Origin: Vagococcus acidifermentans
GTDB taxonomy: Bacteria; Bacillota; Bacilli; Lactobacillales; Vagococcaceae
Length of the DNA: 64,000 nt
NCBI RefSeq assembly: GCF_003987655.1
Contig: NZ_NGKC01000010.1
Location: 1-64,000, forward strand
Direction of reading: 5' to 3'
Position 1 is the stretch's first letter. Every line of letters starts with the position of its first letter. The notes below the pieces were generated by a model, which was not told where the DNA came from, searched no databases, and saw only the letters and a program-made list of their open reading frames with translations. Positions 17,464 to 28,057 of the stretch are shown here, piece by piece. The position numbers and the translations under genes were made by a program.

Positions 17464-18990
17464 ATGAGTAAAGCACCAGTAGCGATGATTATCCTTGACG
17501 GCTTTGGCTTAAGAAATGAAGTCATGGGCAATGCAGTCGCACAAGCAAATAAACCAAATTTTGACCGTTATTGGAACGAGTTTCCCCATAGTCAGCTGAA
17601 AGCTTCCGGTCTGGATGTCGGGCTTCCCGATGGTCAGATGGGAAATTCGGAAGTTGGGCACACAAATATCGGCGCAGGCCGTATCGTTTATCAGAGTTTG
17701 ACGCGGATTGACAAAGCAATTGCAGATGGCGAATTCCAGAAAAATGAAGCACTGCTGGATGCGATGAACTACGCTATCGCACATGATTCTGCGTTGCATC
17801 TGTTCGGGTTGCTATCCGACGGTGGTGTCCACAGCCATCAGAATCACCTGTATGCGCTGCTGGAAACAGCCAAAGCTAAAGGTGTGAAGAAAACCTTTGT
17901 GCACGCGTTTTTAGATGGACGGGATGTTCCTCCGACTTCTGCTGCGGGCTATATGCAGGATCTGGTCGATAAAATGGCTGAGTTGAATTATGGTGAAGTT
18001 GCCACAGTTTCCGGACGTTTCTACGCGATGGACCGTGACAAGCGCTGGGAGCGTGTAGAAAAAGCTTATCAGGCAATTGTGCAGGGAGAAGGTGTCAAAG
18101 CGGCTGACCCGGTCAAGGCTATTGAAGCATCGTATGCAGCTGGTGTGAACGATGAGTTCGTTGTCCCTGTGGTTATCGAAAAAGACGGCCAGCCTGTTGC
18201 AACTGTGTCCGACGATGATGCGGTGATTTTCTTCAATTTCCGTCCGGACCGCGCGATTCAATTGTCCAACGCATTCACGGATAAGGAATGGGAACACTTT
18301 GAGCGTTCGAATCATCCACAAAACGTCAAGTTTGTGACGATGACGCTTTATAACCCAAGCATCGTTGCAGAGATTGCGTTTCCGCCTGAGGAAATGAAAA
18401 ATGTTATCGGCGAAGTGTTGTCAAATGCCGGACTTTCACAGCTGCGTATCGCAGAAACAGAAAAATATCCGCATGTGACATTCTTTATGAACGGTGGACG
18501 TAATGAGGAATTCGAAGGTGAAAACCGCATTCTGATCAATTCGCCAAAAGTTGAAACCTACGACTTGAAACCGGAAATGAGTGCTTATGAAGTGACCGAT
18601 GCCTTAGTTGCTGATATTGAAGCGGATAAGCATGACGCGATTATTTTAAACTTCGCCAATCCGGACATGGTTGGACATTCCGGTATGCTGGAACCGACTA
18701 TCAAAGCAATCGAAGCAGTGGATGAAAATCTGGGACGTGTCGTGGATGCCATTCTTGCCAAAGGCGGCTACGCCATCATTTTTGCCGACCACGGCAACTC
18801 GGAAACCATGACGACACCGGAAGGCAATCCGCATACAGCTCATACGACAGTACCGGTACCGGTCATCGTGACGAAAAAGAACGTTGAACTACGGACGGAT
18901 GGCCGGCTGGCAGACATCGCACCGACGATGCTCGACTTGCTTGGTGTGGCAAAACCGTCTGAAATGACAGGAAGTACGCTGATCAAGTAA
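17464..18990 (+). CDS. gpmI: 2,3-bisphosphoglycerate-independent phosphoglycerate mutase
   Basis: 508 aa, the manganese-dependent enzyme that turns 3-phosphoglycerate into 2-phosphoglycerate. The metal site MIILDGFG begins at residue 8; the phosphoserine nucleophile is in [17 protein letters not shown] (about residue 62); [19 protein letters not shown] and the late ADHGNSETM complete the two-domain pattern. The RBS GGAGG lies inside the end of tpiA. Many lactic acid bacteria use the unrelated dPGM (GpmA) for this step, so its presence is a mild taxonomic hint. Confidence 0.98.
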   Translation: MSKAPVAMIILDGFGLRNEVMGNAVAQANKPNFDRYWNEFPHSQLKASGLDVGLPDGQMGNSEVGHTNIGAGRIVYQSLTRIDKAIADGEFQKNEALLDAMNYAIAHDSALHLFGLLSDGGVHSHQNHLYALLETAKAKGVKKTFVHAFLDGRDVPPTSAAGYMQDLVDKMAELNYGEVATVSGRFYAMDRDKRWERVEKAYQAIVQGEGVKAADPVKAIEASYAAGVNDEFVVPVVIEKDGQPVATVSDDDAVIFFNFRPDRAIQLSNAFTDKEWEHFERSNHPQNVKFVTMTLYNPSIVAEIAFPPEEMKNVIGEVLSNAGLSQLRIAETEKYPHVTFFMNGGRNEEFEGENRILINSPKVETYDLKPEMSAYEVTDALVADIEADKHDAIILNFANPDMVGHSGMLEPTIKAIEAVDENLGRVVDAILAKGGYAIIFADHGNSETMTTPEGNPHTAHTTVPVPVIVTKKNVELRTDGRLADIAPTMLDLLGVAKPSEMTGSTLIK

Positions 18991-19017
18991 TTTTGCCTGA
19001 TTTCTTAATGGTTTTAG

Positions 19018-19045
19018 TTGAAAGAATTTAAAAAACATTTACAAT
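19018..19045 (+). promoter_or_regulatory. Promoter of eno
   Basis: -35 TTGAAA (19018-19023), 16 bp, -10 TACAAT (19040-19045). It gives eno its own transcript inside the glycolytic cluster. Confidence 0.7.
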
Positions 19046-19080
19046 AGAACTATGGAAGTAATTCCTTAGCTATAAAATAA

Positions 19081-20397
<1,317 letters not shown>

Positions 20398-20415
20398 TGC
20401 TTTTAAATTAGCACC

Positions 20416-20460
20416 AAGACCTCTTCAATGTCGATTGTTGACATTGAAGAGGTCTTTTTT
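20416..20460 (+). terminator. Terminator of eno
   Basis: Perfect 17-bp stem AAGACCTCTTCAATGTC/GACATTGAAGAGGTCTT (20416-20432 with 20440-20456) plus a T run. Confidence 0.93.
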
Positions 20461-20598
20461 TGTAGATGAACCCAATGTACGGATTTTTTTAAGTTCCATT
20501 ATGTTTTTTATCAAGTTGCTGCTTTGGTAGCGTAAAATATTTTGCACCAATGGAAATCTGCATCAATTCCTTGTTCAGGCTGAGGCAACTGTTTTATA

Positions 20599-20906
20599 AA
20601 CTATGAACATTCTGACCTTGATCATGGTAATTTTGGTGACAGAAACGGTTCGCGTTCATTTAAATCAGAGTATGAAGAACAAATGAAAGACATTAAGTTC
20701 AGGTTTACCACTTTGTTTTCAAAGTCAGCGTTATCCCGATTGACGACCGAGCCTTGATGAGCATTGTACAATGCCTGGATTGTTACGCCCACAAGCTGTT
20801 TGAAGAGTGCTGGTTGGAAGAAATTGCTGCCGTACTAGTACAGGCCGGCATGTTGTTTCGCTCAGCTCAGTGTAATATCCCACAACAGGAGTTATCAGTA
20901 AATTAA
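20599..20906 (+). pseudogene. Frameshifted coding relic, family not recognised
   Basis: One frame reads YEHSDLDHGNFGDRNGSRSF... up to a stop at 20755. A second frame, open from about 20700 to the stop at 20904, reads VFKVSVIPIDDRALMSIV... and later EECWLEEIAAVLVQAGMLF. Joined by a frameshift between about 20700 and 20755 they give a roughly 100-residue protein-like sequence with no ribosome binding site. It is probably the decayed end of a gene lost from the spot between eno and the TetR gene. Confidence 0.35.
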
Positions 20907-20946
20907 ATAACGATGACATTTTTGCAATTGGCTAACTTATATGATG

Positions 20947-21471
20947 TTATGTGATATTAGTAAAATCAAGAATATATTGTGTCAGTGCTTCTTCAGTGAT
21001 AGGGAAATCATTTTTTAACCACCAGATGACGATACCTGAAATACCACTCGTACAAAAAGTGGTTTGAAGATTCAGAGCTTCTTCTGAAACAGCTGTTTTT
21101 TCTATAGCATGTCTAACAAATTTGCCTGTGTGTTCCATAATCATTTGACTTAATTCTCGATTTGTTTGTGCCAGCAGCAAGTTTTTATATACGCACTTCT
21201 TTTCTTTGAAACGGTATAATAATTTCAACAAATTTTGTTCAATATTTTTTCCCTTCACAATTTCAAGCGCCGCTCGTTCTTGCTGCAATGTAAAAATGAC
21301 TAATTCGTACTTATCGTTAAAATAAGAATAAAACGTAGAGCGGCTTATCATCGCACTTTGACAAATGTCATTGACGGTAATATCGTCAAAGCTTTGGCTT
21401 TCTAAGAGTTCTAACATTGTTTTATATAAAGTAATAGTTGTTCTGTTTATTTTCGTCTTTTTAATTTCCAT
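20947..21471 (-). CDS. TetR-family repressor
   Basis: 174 aa. The N-terminal helix-turn-helix (SFDDITVNDICQSAMISRSTFYSYFNDKYELV, about residues 27-58) is typical of TetR. The C-terminal domain (LLLAQTNRELSQMIMEH... GISGIVIWWLKNDFPITEEAL) resembles the DhaS-like TetR_C group. It is divergent from the small gene and the ABC exporter at 21680-25404 and most likely represses them until a drug or metabolite binds. Inverted repeats at 21583-21612 and 21643-21663 are candidate operators. Confidence 0.9.
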   Translation of the reverse strand: MEIKKTKINRTTITLYKTMLELLESQSFDDITVNDICQSAMISRSTFYSYFNDKYELVIFTLQQERAALEIVKGKNIEQNLLKLLYRFKEKKCVYKNLLLAQTNRELSQMIMEHTGKFVRHAIEKTAVSEEALNLQTTFCTSGISGIVIWWLKNDFPITEEALTQYILDFTNIT

Positions 21472-21582
21472 ATTTTGTATTTCCTTTTTTTTTGTATTTT
21501 AAGTGTACCATATCCGGACTAGTTATTCTCTTTTAATCTTGGCTTATTACATGATTGCCTCAATTTATTTCGAGACACTTTC

Positions 21583-21618
21583 AGTATTTTGTTCGATTTA
21601 GAACAAAATGCTTTTTTT
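21583..21618. promoter_or_regulatory. Inverted repeat between TetR gene and exporter operon
   Basis: The arms AGTATTTTGTTC/GAACAAAATGCT (21583-21594 with 21601-21612) are separated by 6 bp and followed by a T run. It could be the TetR operator or an intrinsic terminator. Confidence 0.55.
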
Positions 21619-21623
21619 GAAAG

Positions 21624-21663
21624 TTGATTGCAGCATCTTTATTTCTTACGATAAAGATAAGAA
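21624..21663 (+). promoter_or_regulatory. Promoter of the exporter operon with overlapping inverted repeat
   Basis: -35 TTGATT (21624-21629), 17 bp, -10 TACGAT (21647-21652). TTCTTA (21643-21648) and TAAGAA (21658-21663) form an inverted repeat across the -10, a good position for repressor binding. Confidence 0.6.
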
Positions 21664-21679
21664 ACTCAGGAGGTGCGCC

Positions 21680-21898
21680 ATGCAATGCGATAGAGACAAA
21701 TTAATCATGTTGACTAAACAACTGCAAGAGTTAGAAGAAAAGTTGCAAAGCTCTTATTACATGCTAGGGAAAAAAACACAGGAATTTGTAGAGTTGAACA
21801 GTAACGAAATTAATTTGTTAGTAAACGAGATTGTGAAACTAAAAAAAGAAATTGTGAAATTAAAAAATACAAATATGAAAGGAAATAATAATGATTAA
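21680..21898 (+). CDS. Small coiled-coil protein, possibly Spo0E-like
   Basis: 72 aa from the ATG at 21680, with a strong AGGAGG 8 bp upstream. It is almost wholly helical with leucine heptads (KLIMLTKQLQELEEKLQ, then EINLLVNEIVKLKKEIVKLK). The layout of two helices around a Gly and the ELNSNEINLLVNEI stretch recall the Spo0E aspartyl-phosphate phosphatase family, whose SQELD motif would correspond to SNEIN; this is only a resemblance. Its end overlaps the next ABC gene by 8 bp, so it is translated with the exporter. Function unknown. Confidence 0.7.
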   Translation: MQCDRDKLIMLTKQLQELEEKLQSSYYMLGKKTQEFVELNSNEINLLVNEIVKLKKEIVKLKNTNMKGNNND

Positions 21899-23660
21899 AA
21901 ATCTAAAGTATTTACGAAAAAAAGATTGGATAACTCTTATATTTGTAGTAGCTCTGATTTTGCTGCAAGTACAACTGGATTTAACTATCCCAGAATATAT
22001 GTCAAAGATCACAATGTTAGTACAAACGCCTGGTTCAAAAGTCAGCCAAATAACTTCTACAGGTGGGAAGATGTTGCTTATTTCGCTGGGGAGCGTTGCT
22101 TCCTCAGTTATTGTTGGTTATCTGGCAGCAAAGCTGGCTGCTTCTTTAGGAAGGGAATTGAGATTTGCAATTTTTAATAAAGTGCAAGATTTTTCTATGG
22201 AAGAAATCAATCGTTTTTCAACTCCTAGCCTTATTACTCGTTCCACGAATGATATAGCGCAAGTGCAGCTTTTTATTGCTGTAGGGTTGCAAGTATTGAT
22301 TAAGTCCCCCATCTTAGCAATAGTAGCCATAGACAAGATTGCCGGTAAAAGCTGGCAATGGTCTGCATTGGTGGGAGGGGGCATTATATTCTTATTAGTT
22401 GTGATACTTTTGATTGTCTTTATTGCTATCCCTAAATTTAAAAAAGTACAGGAACTTACCGATGACATCAACCGCATTACTAGGGAAAGTCTCACAGGTA
22501 TCAAAGTAGTGCGAGCATATAATGCAGAAGACTATCAGGAAGAAAAATTTGAGAAAGCTAGCGCAAATCTAGCTCAAAATAATTTGTTTGCTACGCGCGT
22601 CCTTTCTTTTTTACAGCCTAGTCTCAATTTTGCAATGTCGTCAATTAGTCTGGGTATCTATTGGTTGGGTGCGATTATTATCAACAACGCAGCAGCCGAA
22701 AATCAACTGACTATTTTTAGTGACATGGTTGTTTTTTCATCTTATGCTTTACAGATTATCGCAGCCTTTATGTTAATGAGCATTCTTTTTATGCTGTTGC
22801 CCCGCGCGTCCGTTTCTGCTAAAAGGGTGAATGAGGTATTGTATACAAAACCTACTATTTTAGATGGGGCTATTACTGATGAAAATTTAGAAACCAAAGG
22901 TAAAATTCAGGTTAAGAATGTCAGTTTCCGATATCCGGAAGCAGAAGAGTATGTTTTAAAAGATATTAGCTTTACGGCAGAGCCTGGTGAAACTGTTGCA
23001 TTTATTGGTTCTACAGGAAGCGGAAAGTCAACTCTAATCAACTTGATTCCACGGTTTTATGATGTGAGTGAAGGAGAAATATTAATTGACAACGTTAATG
23101 TGAAGGATTATAACATGGAGGCATTGAATAATAAAATAGGCTATGTTCCACAACGAGCGGTCTTGTTTAGCGGCAGTATTTCTTCCAATGTCAACTTTGG
23201 CAACAATGGCAAAGATGAGATAAGCAACAGCGACATCTATACTGCACTTGAAGTGGCACAGGGCAAAGAGTTTGTAGAGAAACTTCCCGATGGGATTGAT
23301 TCCTTTGTAGCGCAACTTGGTACCAATTTATCCGGCGGTCAAAAACAACGTGTTTCCATAGCTCGTGCAGTAGCGAGAAATCCTGAAATTCTAATTTTTG
23401 ATGACTCATTCTCTGCACTTGATTACAAAACAGATAGCCTCGTACGCCAAGGACTAAAAAAACATACAAGTGGAACGACCACATTGATTGTGGCACAACG
23501 AGTTGGGACAATCATGGATGCAGACAAAATTATCGTGTTAAATGAAGGAAAAGTAGCAGGTATCGGAACACATAAAGAGCTTTTAAAAAGCTGTAATATA
23601 TATTACGAGATTGCAAAATCTCAGTTAACTGAGGAGGAATTGGACATTGAAACAAGATAA
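21891..23660 (+). CDS. Heterodimeric ABC exporter, degenerate-site subunit
   Basis: 589 aa: six-helix ABC exporter domain (1 to about 320) then an ATPase domain. Walker A GSTGSGKST starts near residue 373 and the signature LSGGQKQR is canonical. Walker B reads ILIFDDSFSALD, with Asp where the catalytic Glu should be, and the switch motif reads IVAQRVG with Gln instead of His. This is the pattern of the non-hydrolysing half in TM287/288-, BmrC- and LmrC-like exporters. It pairs with the next gene, which overlaps it by 14 bp. The substrate is probably a drug or peptide; not predictable. Confidence 0.92.
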   Translation: MIKNLKYLRKKDWITLIFVVALILLQVQLDLTIPEYMSKITMLVQTPGSKVSQITSTGGKMLLISLGSVASSVIVGYLAAKLAASLGRELRFAIFNKVQDFSMEEINRFSTPSLITRSTNDIAQVQLFIAVGLQVLIKSPILAIVAIDKIAGKSWQWSALVGGGIIFLLVVILLIVFIAIPKFKKVQELTDDINRITRESLTGIKVVRAYNAEDYQEEKFEKASANLAQNNLFATRVLSFLQPSLNFAMSSISLGIYWLGAIIINNAAAENQLTIFSDMVVFSSYALQIIAAFMLMSILFMLLPRASVSAKRVNEVLYTKPTILDGAITDENLETKGKIQVKNVSFRYPEAEEYVLKDISFTAEPGETVAFIGSTGSGKSTLINLIPRFYDVSEGEILIDNVNVKDYNMEALNNKIGYVPQRAVLFSGSISSNVNFGNNGKDEISNSDIYTALEVAQGKEFVEKLPDGIDSFVAQLGTNLSGGQKQRVSIARAVARNPEILIFDDSFSALDYKTDSLVRQGLKKHTSGTTTLIVAQRVGTIMDADKIIVLNEGKVAGIGTHKELLKSCNIYYEIAKSQLTEEELDIETR

Positions 23661-25404
23661 GGAAAAGTTCGAGGGCCTAAAGGCAATTGCTCGTTATAGT
23701 GAACCGTATAAAGTATCAGTTGTTGTTGTCCTTATTCTGGCAGTGGTCGGGGCATTCTTTATCTTAATAGGTCCTAAACAGCTGGAAATCATCACCAATC
23801 TCATTCTTGAAGGTCTGCACAGTACAATTGACCTTGCGGCTATTGGAAAAATTGGTACGATATTGATGAGTATTTACGGTATCGGTTTTGTTATTAACTA
23901 TATCAAACGCTATTTGATGGCTGGTGTGACACAAAGAGTAAACGATGATTTACGGAATCAGATTGCGAAGAAAATAAACAGGTTGCCCCTGTCTTATTTT
24001 GATAGAATAAGTTATGGAGATGTATTAAGTCGGATCACAAACGATGTCGATACGATTGGCCGTACACTTAACCAGAGTTTACCAACTGTTATTTCGTCAG
24101 TAACTTTACTCGTAGGATCATTTATTATGATGATGACTACGAATGTTATTATGGCTACGTCGGCAGTATTAGTCACATTGGTTGGATTTTCTATTGTAAG
24201 ATTCATCACAGTTAGATCTCAACCATATTTTGACAAGCAGCAACAAGAGACAGGAAACTTAAATGGTTATATTGAAGAAGCTTATTCGGGGCATAATGTG
24301 ATTAAAGTTTATAATGCATCTGCCCACGCAAGAAAAGGATTTTCAAAAATAAACAACAGACTTTATACTAACGGCTGGAAAGCGCATTTCCTATCAGGGA
24401 TTATGACACCGTTGATGAGTTTCATCGGTAATTTGAGTTATGTTGTTGTATGTGTATTAGGAGCGGTTCTGGTATTAATGGGACGCATTGAATTTGGTGT
24501 TATTGTTGCCTTTACTGTCTACATTCGTCAATTCAATAATCCTTTGTCTCAACTGACACAGATCATCTCAGATTTGCAGACGGCTTCGGCAGCGAGCATA
24601 CGTATCCAAGAATTTCTGTCTGAAGAAGAAGTAGCGACTGAGCATCATATTACTAAAAAGCTTGACGATATTAAAGGAGATGTCGAGTTTGAACACGTCA
24701 AGTTCGGATATACTTCTGATAAAATGATTATTCATGATTTTTCCAGTAAGATACAAAAAGGACAAAAGGTGGCTATTGTTGGTCCGACCGGTGCAGGGAA
24801 AACGACAATGATTAATCTATTAATGAGGTTTTACGAATTAAATGACGGTAGTATAAAGCTAGACGGGGTGCCAGCACACGAATTAACACGGGCGAACGTA
24901 CGTGATAAGTTTAGTATGGTATTGCAAGATACGTGGATTTTTGAAGGGACAGTGCTGGAGAATATAGTCTATAGCAAACAGGATGTGCCTTTTGAAGAAG
25001 TTGTCACTGCTTGTAAAAAAGTCGGGGTAGACCATTTTATTCGGACGTTGCCACATGGATACGACACTGTACTTGATGATACAAGCACGCTTTCTGAAGG
25101 GCAGAAGCAGCAACTGACAATTGCTCGTGCGATGGTGAAAAATGCACCGCTTCTTATTTTGGACGAGGCAACAAGCTCCGTTGATACCCGTACAGAATTA
25201 ATTATCCAAGATGCAATGGATGAACTGATGAAAGATAAAACCTCTTTTGTAATTGCTCACCGTCTATCAACAATCCGTGATGCTGATAAGATATTAGTAA
25301 TGAAGGACGGTGATATTATTGAAACAGGAAATCACGATGAGTTAATGGCGAGTAAAGGTTTCTATTATGAATTATACAATAGCCAGTTTAGTCGGGGAGC
25401 ATAA
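23647..25404 (+). CDS. Heterodimeric ABC exporter, catalytic subunit
   Basis: 585 aa starting at TTG 23647 behind GAGGAGG. N-terminal six-helix membrane domain, then ATPase with Walker A GPTGAGKTT, Walker B LILDEATSSVD and switch His in IAHRLST, all canonical. Its signature is LSEGQKQQ rather than LSGGQ. With the partner gene this gives one competent ATP site (this Walker A/B with the partner LSGGQ) and one degenerate site, the expected arrangement of asymmetric exporters. Likely repressed by the divergent TetR protein. Confidence 0.93.
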   Translation: MKQDKEKFEGLKAIARYSEPYKVSVVVVLILAVVGAFFILIGPKQLEIITNLILEGLHSTIDLAAIGKIGTILMSIYGIGFVINYIKRYLMAGVTQRVNDDLRNQIAKKINRLPLSYFDRISYGDVLSRITNDVDTIGRTLNQSLPTVISSVTLLVGSFIMMMTTNVIMATSAVLVTLVGFSIVRFITVRSQPYFDKQQQETGNLNGYIEEAYSGHNVIKVYNASAHARKGFSKINNRLYTNGWKAHFLSGIMTPLMSFIGNLSYVVVCVLGAVLVLMGRIEFGVIVAFTVYIRQFNNPLSQLTQIISDLQTASAASIRIQEFLSEEEVATEHHITKKLDDIKGDVEFEHVKFGYTSDKMIIHDFSSKIQKGQKVAIVGPTGAGKTTMINLLMRFYELNDGSIKLDGVPAHELTRANVRDKFSMVLQDTWIFEGTVLENIVYSKQDVPFEEVVTACKKVGVDHFIRTLPHGYDTVLDDTSTLSEGQKQQLTIARAMVKNAPLLILDEATSSVDTRTELIIQDAMDELMKDKTSFVIAHRLSTIRDADKILVMKDGDIIETGNHDELMASKGFYYELYNSQFSRGA

Positions 25405-25602
25405 TGTTTGCTGAAACTTAGGGTAGAGAAATGGACTGTCAATAAAGCTGTTTTTCAGACATTTAAATTCAAGTAAGCTGAAGAATGTGAAAAACATATG
25501 ACTAAACTGAAATAGAAAGGTGCTGCAACTAAAACCGAGTAAAACGAAAATGAGTGCAAGTTATGACTGATTGCCAAATAAATTAATTGAAAACGTGTAA
25601 GG
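25405..25602. other. Gene-free stretch after the exporter operon
   Basis: No ORF with a ribosome binding site, no RNA gene and no clear repeat is seen between the exporter stop and the terminator that follows; 25634-25746 is likewise empty. Confidence 0.5.
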
Positions 25603-25633
25603 AGGCTAGCTTTTTTGAAAAGCTAGCCTTTAT
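25603..25633 (+). terminator. Intrinsic terminator beyond the exporter operon
   Basis: Stem AGGCTAGCTTTT/AAAAGCTAGCCT (25603-25614 with 25618-25629) followed by TTATTT. It lies 200 bp past the ABC gene. Confidence 0.8.
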
Positions 25634-25746
25634 TTGACGTTTTTTTGTGTACTTGTGTGGTGAGTGTCCGGTTATAGTAAATTCAGTACTGATTGTCTCA
25701 AGTTCTTAACTTTAGCGTTGAAAGGCTTGTCTTGATAAGTACCAAA

Positions 25747-26955
25747 TTATTCTGCTTTTCCAATAAACATGACAACGATGCCATAACCTAAAAAACAAAG
25801 ATAGACGACTTTCAAATTGACAAGTGCTATCGCCGGAAAGAGCAGGCCGGTGAGGGGCGGGGCCATCACCAATAATGAATTAACAGTCGTCATGATACCG
25901 CCTAAGTTTTCCGGGGGATAGCTGCTGATGATGTTGGCTGTAAATCTCGGCAGAATCATACCGAGCAGCAACGACAGACCGGACATTGCCAGCAAAATGG
26001 TCAGCAGATTCGACATCAGGAAACCGGCTGCAGTCAAACAGATAAAAGAGTCGGCAAAGGTCATCAGCTGTCTGTTGCTGAACTGTCTCAGTTTTATCGG
26101 ACTGAGTATATTCCCGATAATAATGAATAAAGTGCTGAGTCCAGACAGTAAGGAAATGGTCATGGCGTTTGAAAAAATGACTTGCTCAGGATGCTGGTTG
26201 AGAAACATGACAAACACAGGTGTCAAACCGCCAAAGAAGCCGTTGACCAGTGCCAATTGCATGATATCATGACAAACAGGCCGGTTTTTGACAATTTTAG
26301 TAATGGTCTTAAGCGTTGTTGCCAAAATATTTTCATGTGAAGTCACCATCGTGATGGTTGTTTCTTTGTCAGCGAGTTTTTTTTGAATCAGCGCATAACC
26401 GATAGCTGTGACCATAAAGACAGCTGAGTTGATGTAGGCGATGCTTGAAATCATGACAATCCCCAATAAAAACGAGCCGGCAAAATTGGCTGCAACGGCG
26501 ACTAATTGTGAGGTCAGGCTGACTAGGCTTTGCGCACTTTCCATGTTCTTTGCCGGTACTAACAGTTTGATGAACGGCGCTCCCAATGCTGACGAGTAAT
26601 TTCCCAGCAAATCGGATAAAAAATTCAAGGCAGCCATCATGACGATGATTTTCAGTGTGCTGTCGTAGCGGATGAGCAGGCCGATGACTAGATAGATTGC
26701 TGCGCGCCCAATCGCGTTTCGCAGCAGTTTTTGAGATTTATGCGGCATTCTGTCGGCCAGATTCCCAAGCAGAAAACTGAATAAGATTGGCAATGATTCT
26801 GAAACAGTGACAATCACGATACCCAAATCGGCTTGCGGCAAGGAAGCAGCTAAGGTCAGCATGGCTGTATAAAACAGTCTGTCACCGATTCCGGAAAGCA
26901 GATTGATACTGGTCAGTTGAGCAAATAGGCGATGCTGTTTTATAACTGAGAGCAT
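25747..26955 (-). CDS. MFS transporter (macrolide-efflux-like)
   Basis: 402 aa with about 12 hydrophobic segments. LLSGIGDRLFYTAMLTLAASL at the first helix and GNLADRMPHKSQKLLRNAIGR between helices 2 and 3 (the MFS motif A region) place it in the MFS_3/Mef-like exporters. RBS AAGGAGG. It is divergent from the Rgg-like regulator at 27058, which probably controls it. The substrate cannot be told; antibiotic or peptide export are options. Confidence 0.85.
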   Translation of the reverse strand: MLSVIKQHRLFAQLTSINLLSGIGDRLFYTAMLTLAASLPQADLGIVIVTVSESLPILFSFLLGNLADRMPHKSQKLLRNAIGRAAIYLVIGLLIRYDSTLKIIVMMAALNFLSDLLGNYSSALGAPFIKLLVPAKNMESAQSLVSLTSQLVAVAANFAGSFLLGIVMISSIAYINSAVFMVTAIGYALIQKKLADKETTITMVTSHENILATTLKTITKIVKNRPVCHDIMQLALVNGFFGGLTPVFVMFLNQHPEQVIFSNAMTISLLSGLSTLFIIIGNILSPIKLRQFSNRQLMTFADSFICLTAAGFLMSNLLTILLAMSGLSLLLGMILPRFTANIISSYPPENLGGIMTTVNSLLVMAPPLTGLLFPAIALVNLKVVYLCFLGYGIVVMFIGKAE

Positions 26956-27057
26956 TCTAAAAACCTCCTTCTTGTTACATCTATGGTAAATCGGCTAGCT
27001 AAACAAACTGCTAAGAGGTAAACTAAAGTTGACTAATCTGTGAGAGGTGATTTTTTG

Positions 27058-27897
27058 ATGTACGGACCAACCATTAAACACATCCGTCAAGGCAAAGACT
27101 TGTCCATCAAACATGTTTATACCGGTGTCTGTTCCAAAACGAATGCCATTAAGTTTGAAAACGGCGAACGCTCCATCAGTGCGGAAAAATTTTACTTAGT
27201 GCTGCAGCATTTGATGATATCAATGGATGAATTTCAATGGATTATGAATGGTTACCAGCCGCCGGAGGATGAGCATTTCCAATATTTGATTGCGAAAACG
27301 TGGAATACGTCGCAAAATGATTCTTTTCAGAAGCTGGTGCAATTGTTAGAAAGAGAGGCTGTCGGTGTTGAGAGGGTCCAGCAGGCAAGCTATCAACTGC
27401 TGGAAAACTTTCGACAAGGGAATCCGCCGCAGGAAAAAGAGCTGGCTTTGGTGATTCGCTATTTTTCGGACTTGCGTACATGGACGTTGAAGGATTTGGC
27501 ATTTTTTGCGAACACTTGTTACCTGCTGCCTTATGACTTGATGTGCTCATTGTTAAACGAGGCGTTGGGAGTCAGGGAAAGATATGCGATGTTTCGGGGC
27601 AGCGATGAACTGTTTGCAGCCTTGCTGTCAAACTGTATCAACAGAATGATTATAGAACAGGATGCCCCGCAGGCTAAAAAGTATTTATCCCTGCTGCGCA
27701 ATTTGTCGAAGGGCATTCAGATGTGCGGGTACAAGTTGCTGGTCGAAGCTTATGAGGCCAAGATTCTGTTCATGTTTGAAGATGAGCTGAAAGGCAAAGT
27801 GAAATTGCAAAACATTCTGGAGATTGCGCTGTTTTTGCAACAGCCAAAAATAGTAGAAGAAATTGAGGAACTGCTTTCGGGCAGTCAGCATGATTAA
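27058..27897 (+). CDS. Rgg/GadR/MutR-family transcriptional regulator
   Basis: 279 aa from the ATG at 27058 behind GAGAGGTGA. Residues 1-65 are an XRE-like helix-turn-helix (YGPTIKHIRQGKDLSIKHVY.. CSKTNAIKFENGERSIS). The remainder is an all-helical domain (FFANTCYLLPYDLMCSLLNEAL, RNLSKGIQMCGYKLLVEAYEAK) like the peptide-sensing TPR-type repeats of Rgg proteins. Such regulators usually sense a short secreted peptide or respond to acid. The adjacent divergent MFS gene is the likely target. I saw no SHP- or ComS-like small ORF next to it. Confidence 0.87.
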   Translation: MYGPTIKHIRQGKDLSIKHVYTGVCSKTNAIKFENGERSISAEKFYLVLQHLMISMDEFQWIMNGYQPPEDEHFQYLIAKTWNTSQNDSFQKLVQLLEREAVGVERVQQASYQLLENFRQGNPPQEKELALVIRYFSDLRTWTLKDLAFFANTCYLLPYDLMCSLLNEALGVRERYAMFRGSDELFAALLSNCINRMIIEQDAPQAKKYLSLLRNLSKGIQMCGYKLLVEAYEAKILFMFEDELKGKVKLQNILEIALFLQQPKIVEEIEELLSGSQHD

Positions 27898-28057
27898 GCC
27901 AGCAGCTGCAAGTGAAAACAAAAAAAGTCTGAATGGCGCTTATAACATAAACGCAGCGTAGAGGTAATTTTTTTCAAGAGTATCAGGCAACTGTATGGTA
28001 TACTGATGATAATGTCTTTTGGAACGGCTATATGCGAATCTTATGAGGAGGAGTTCG

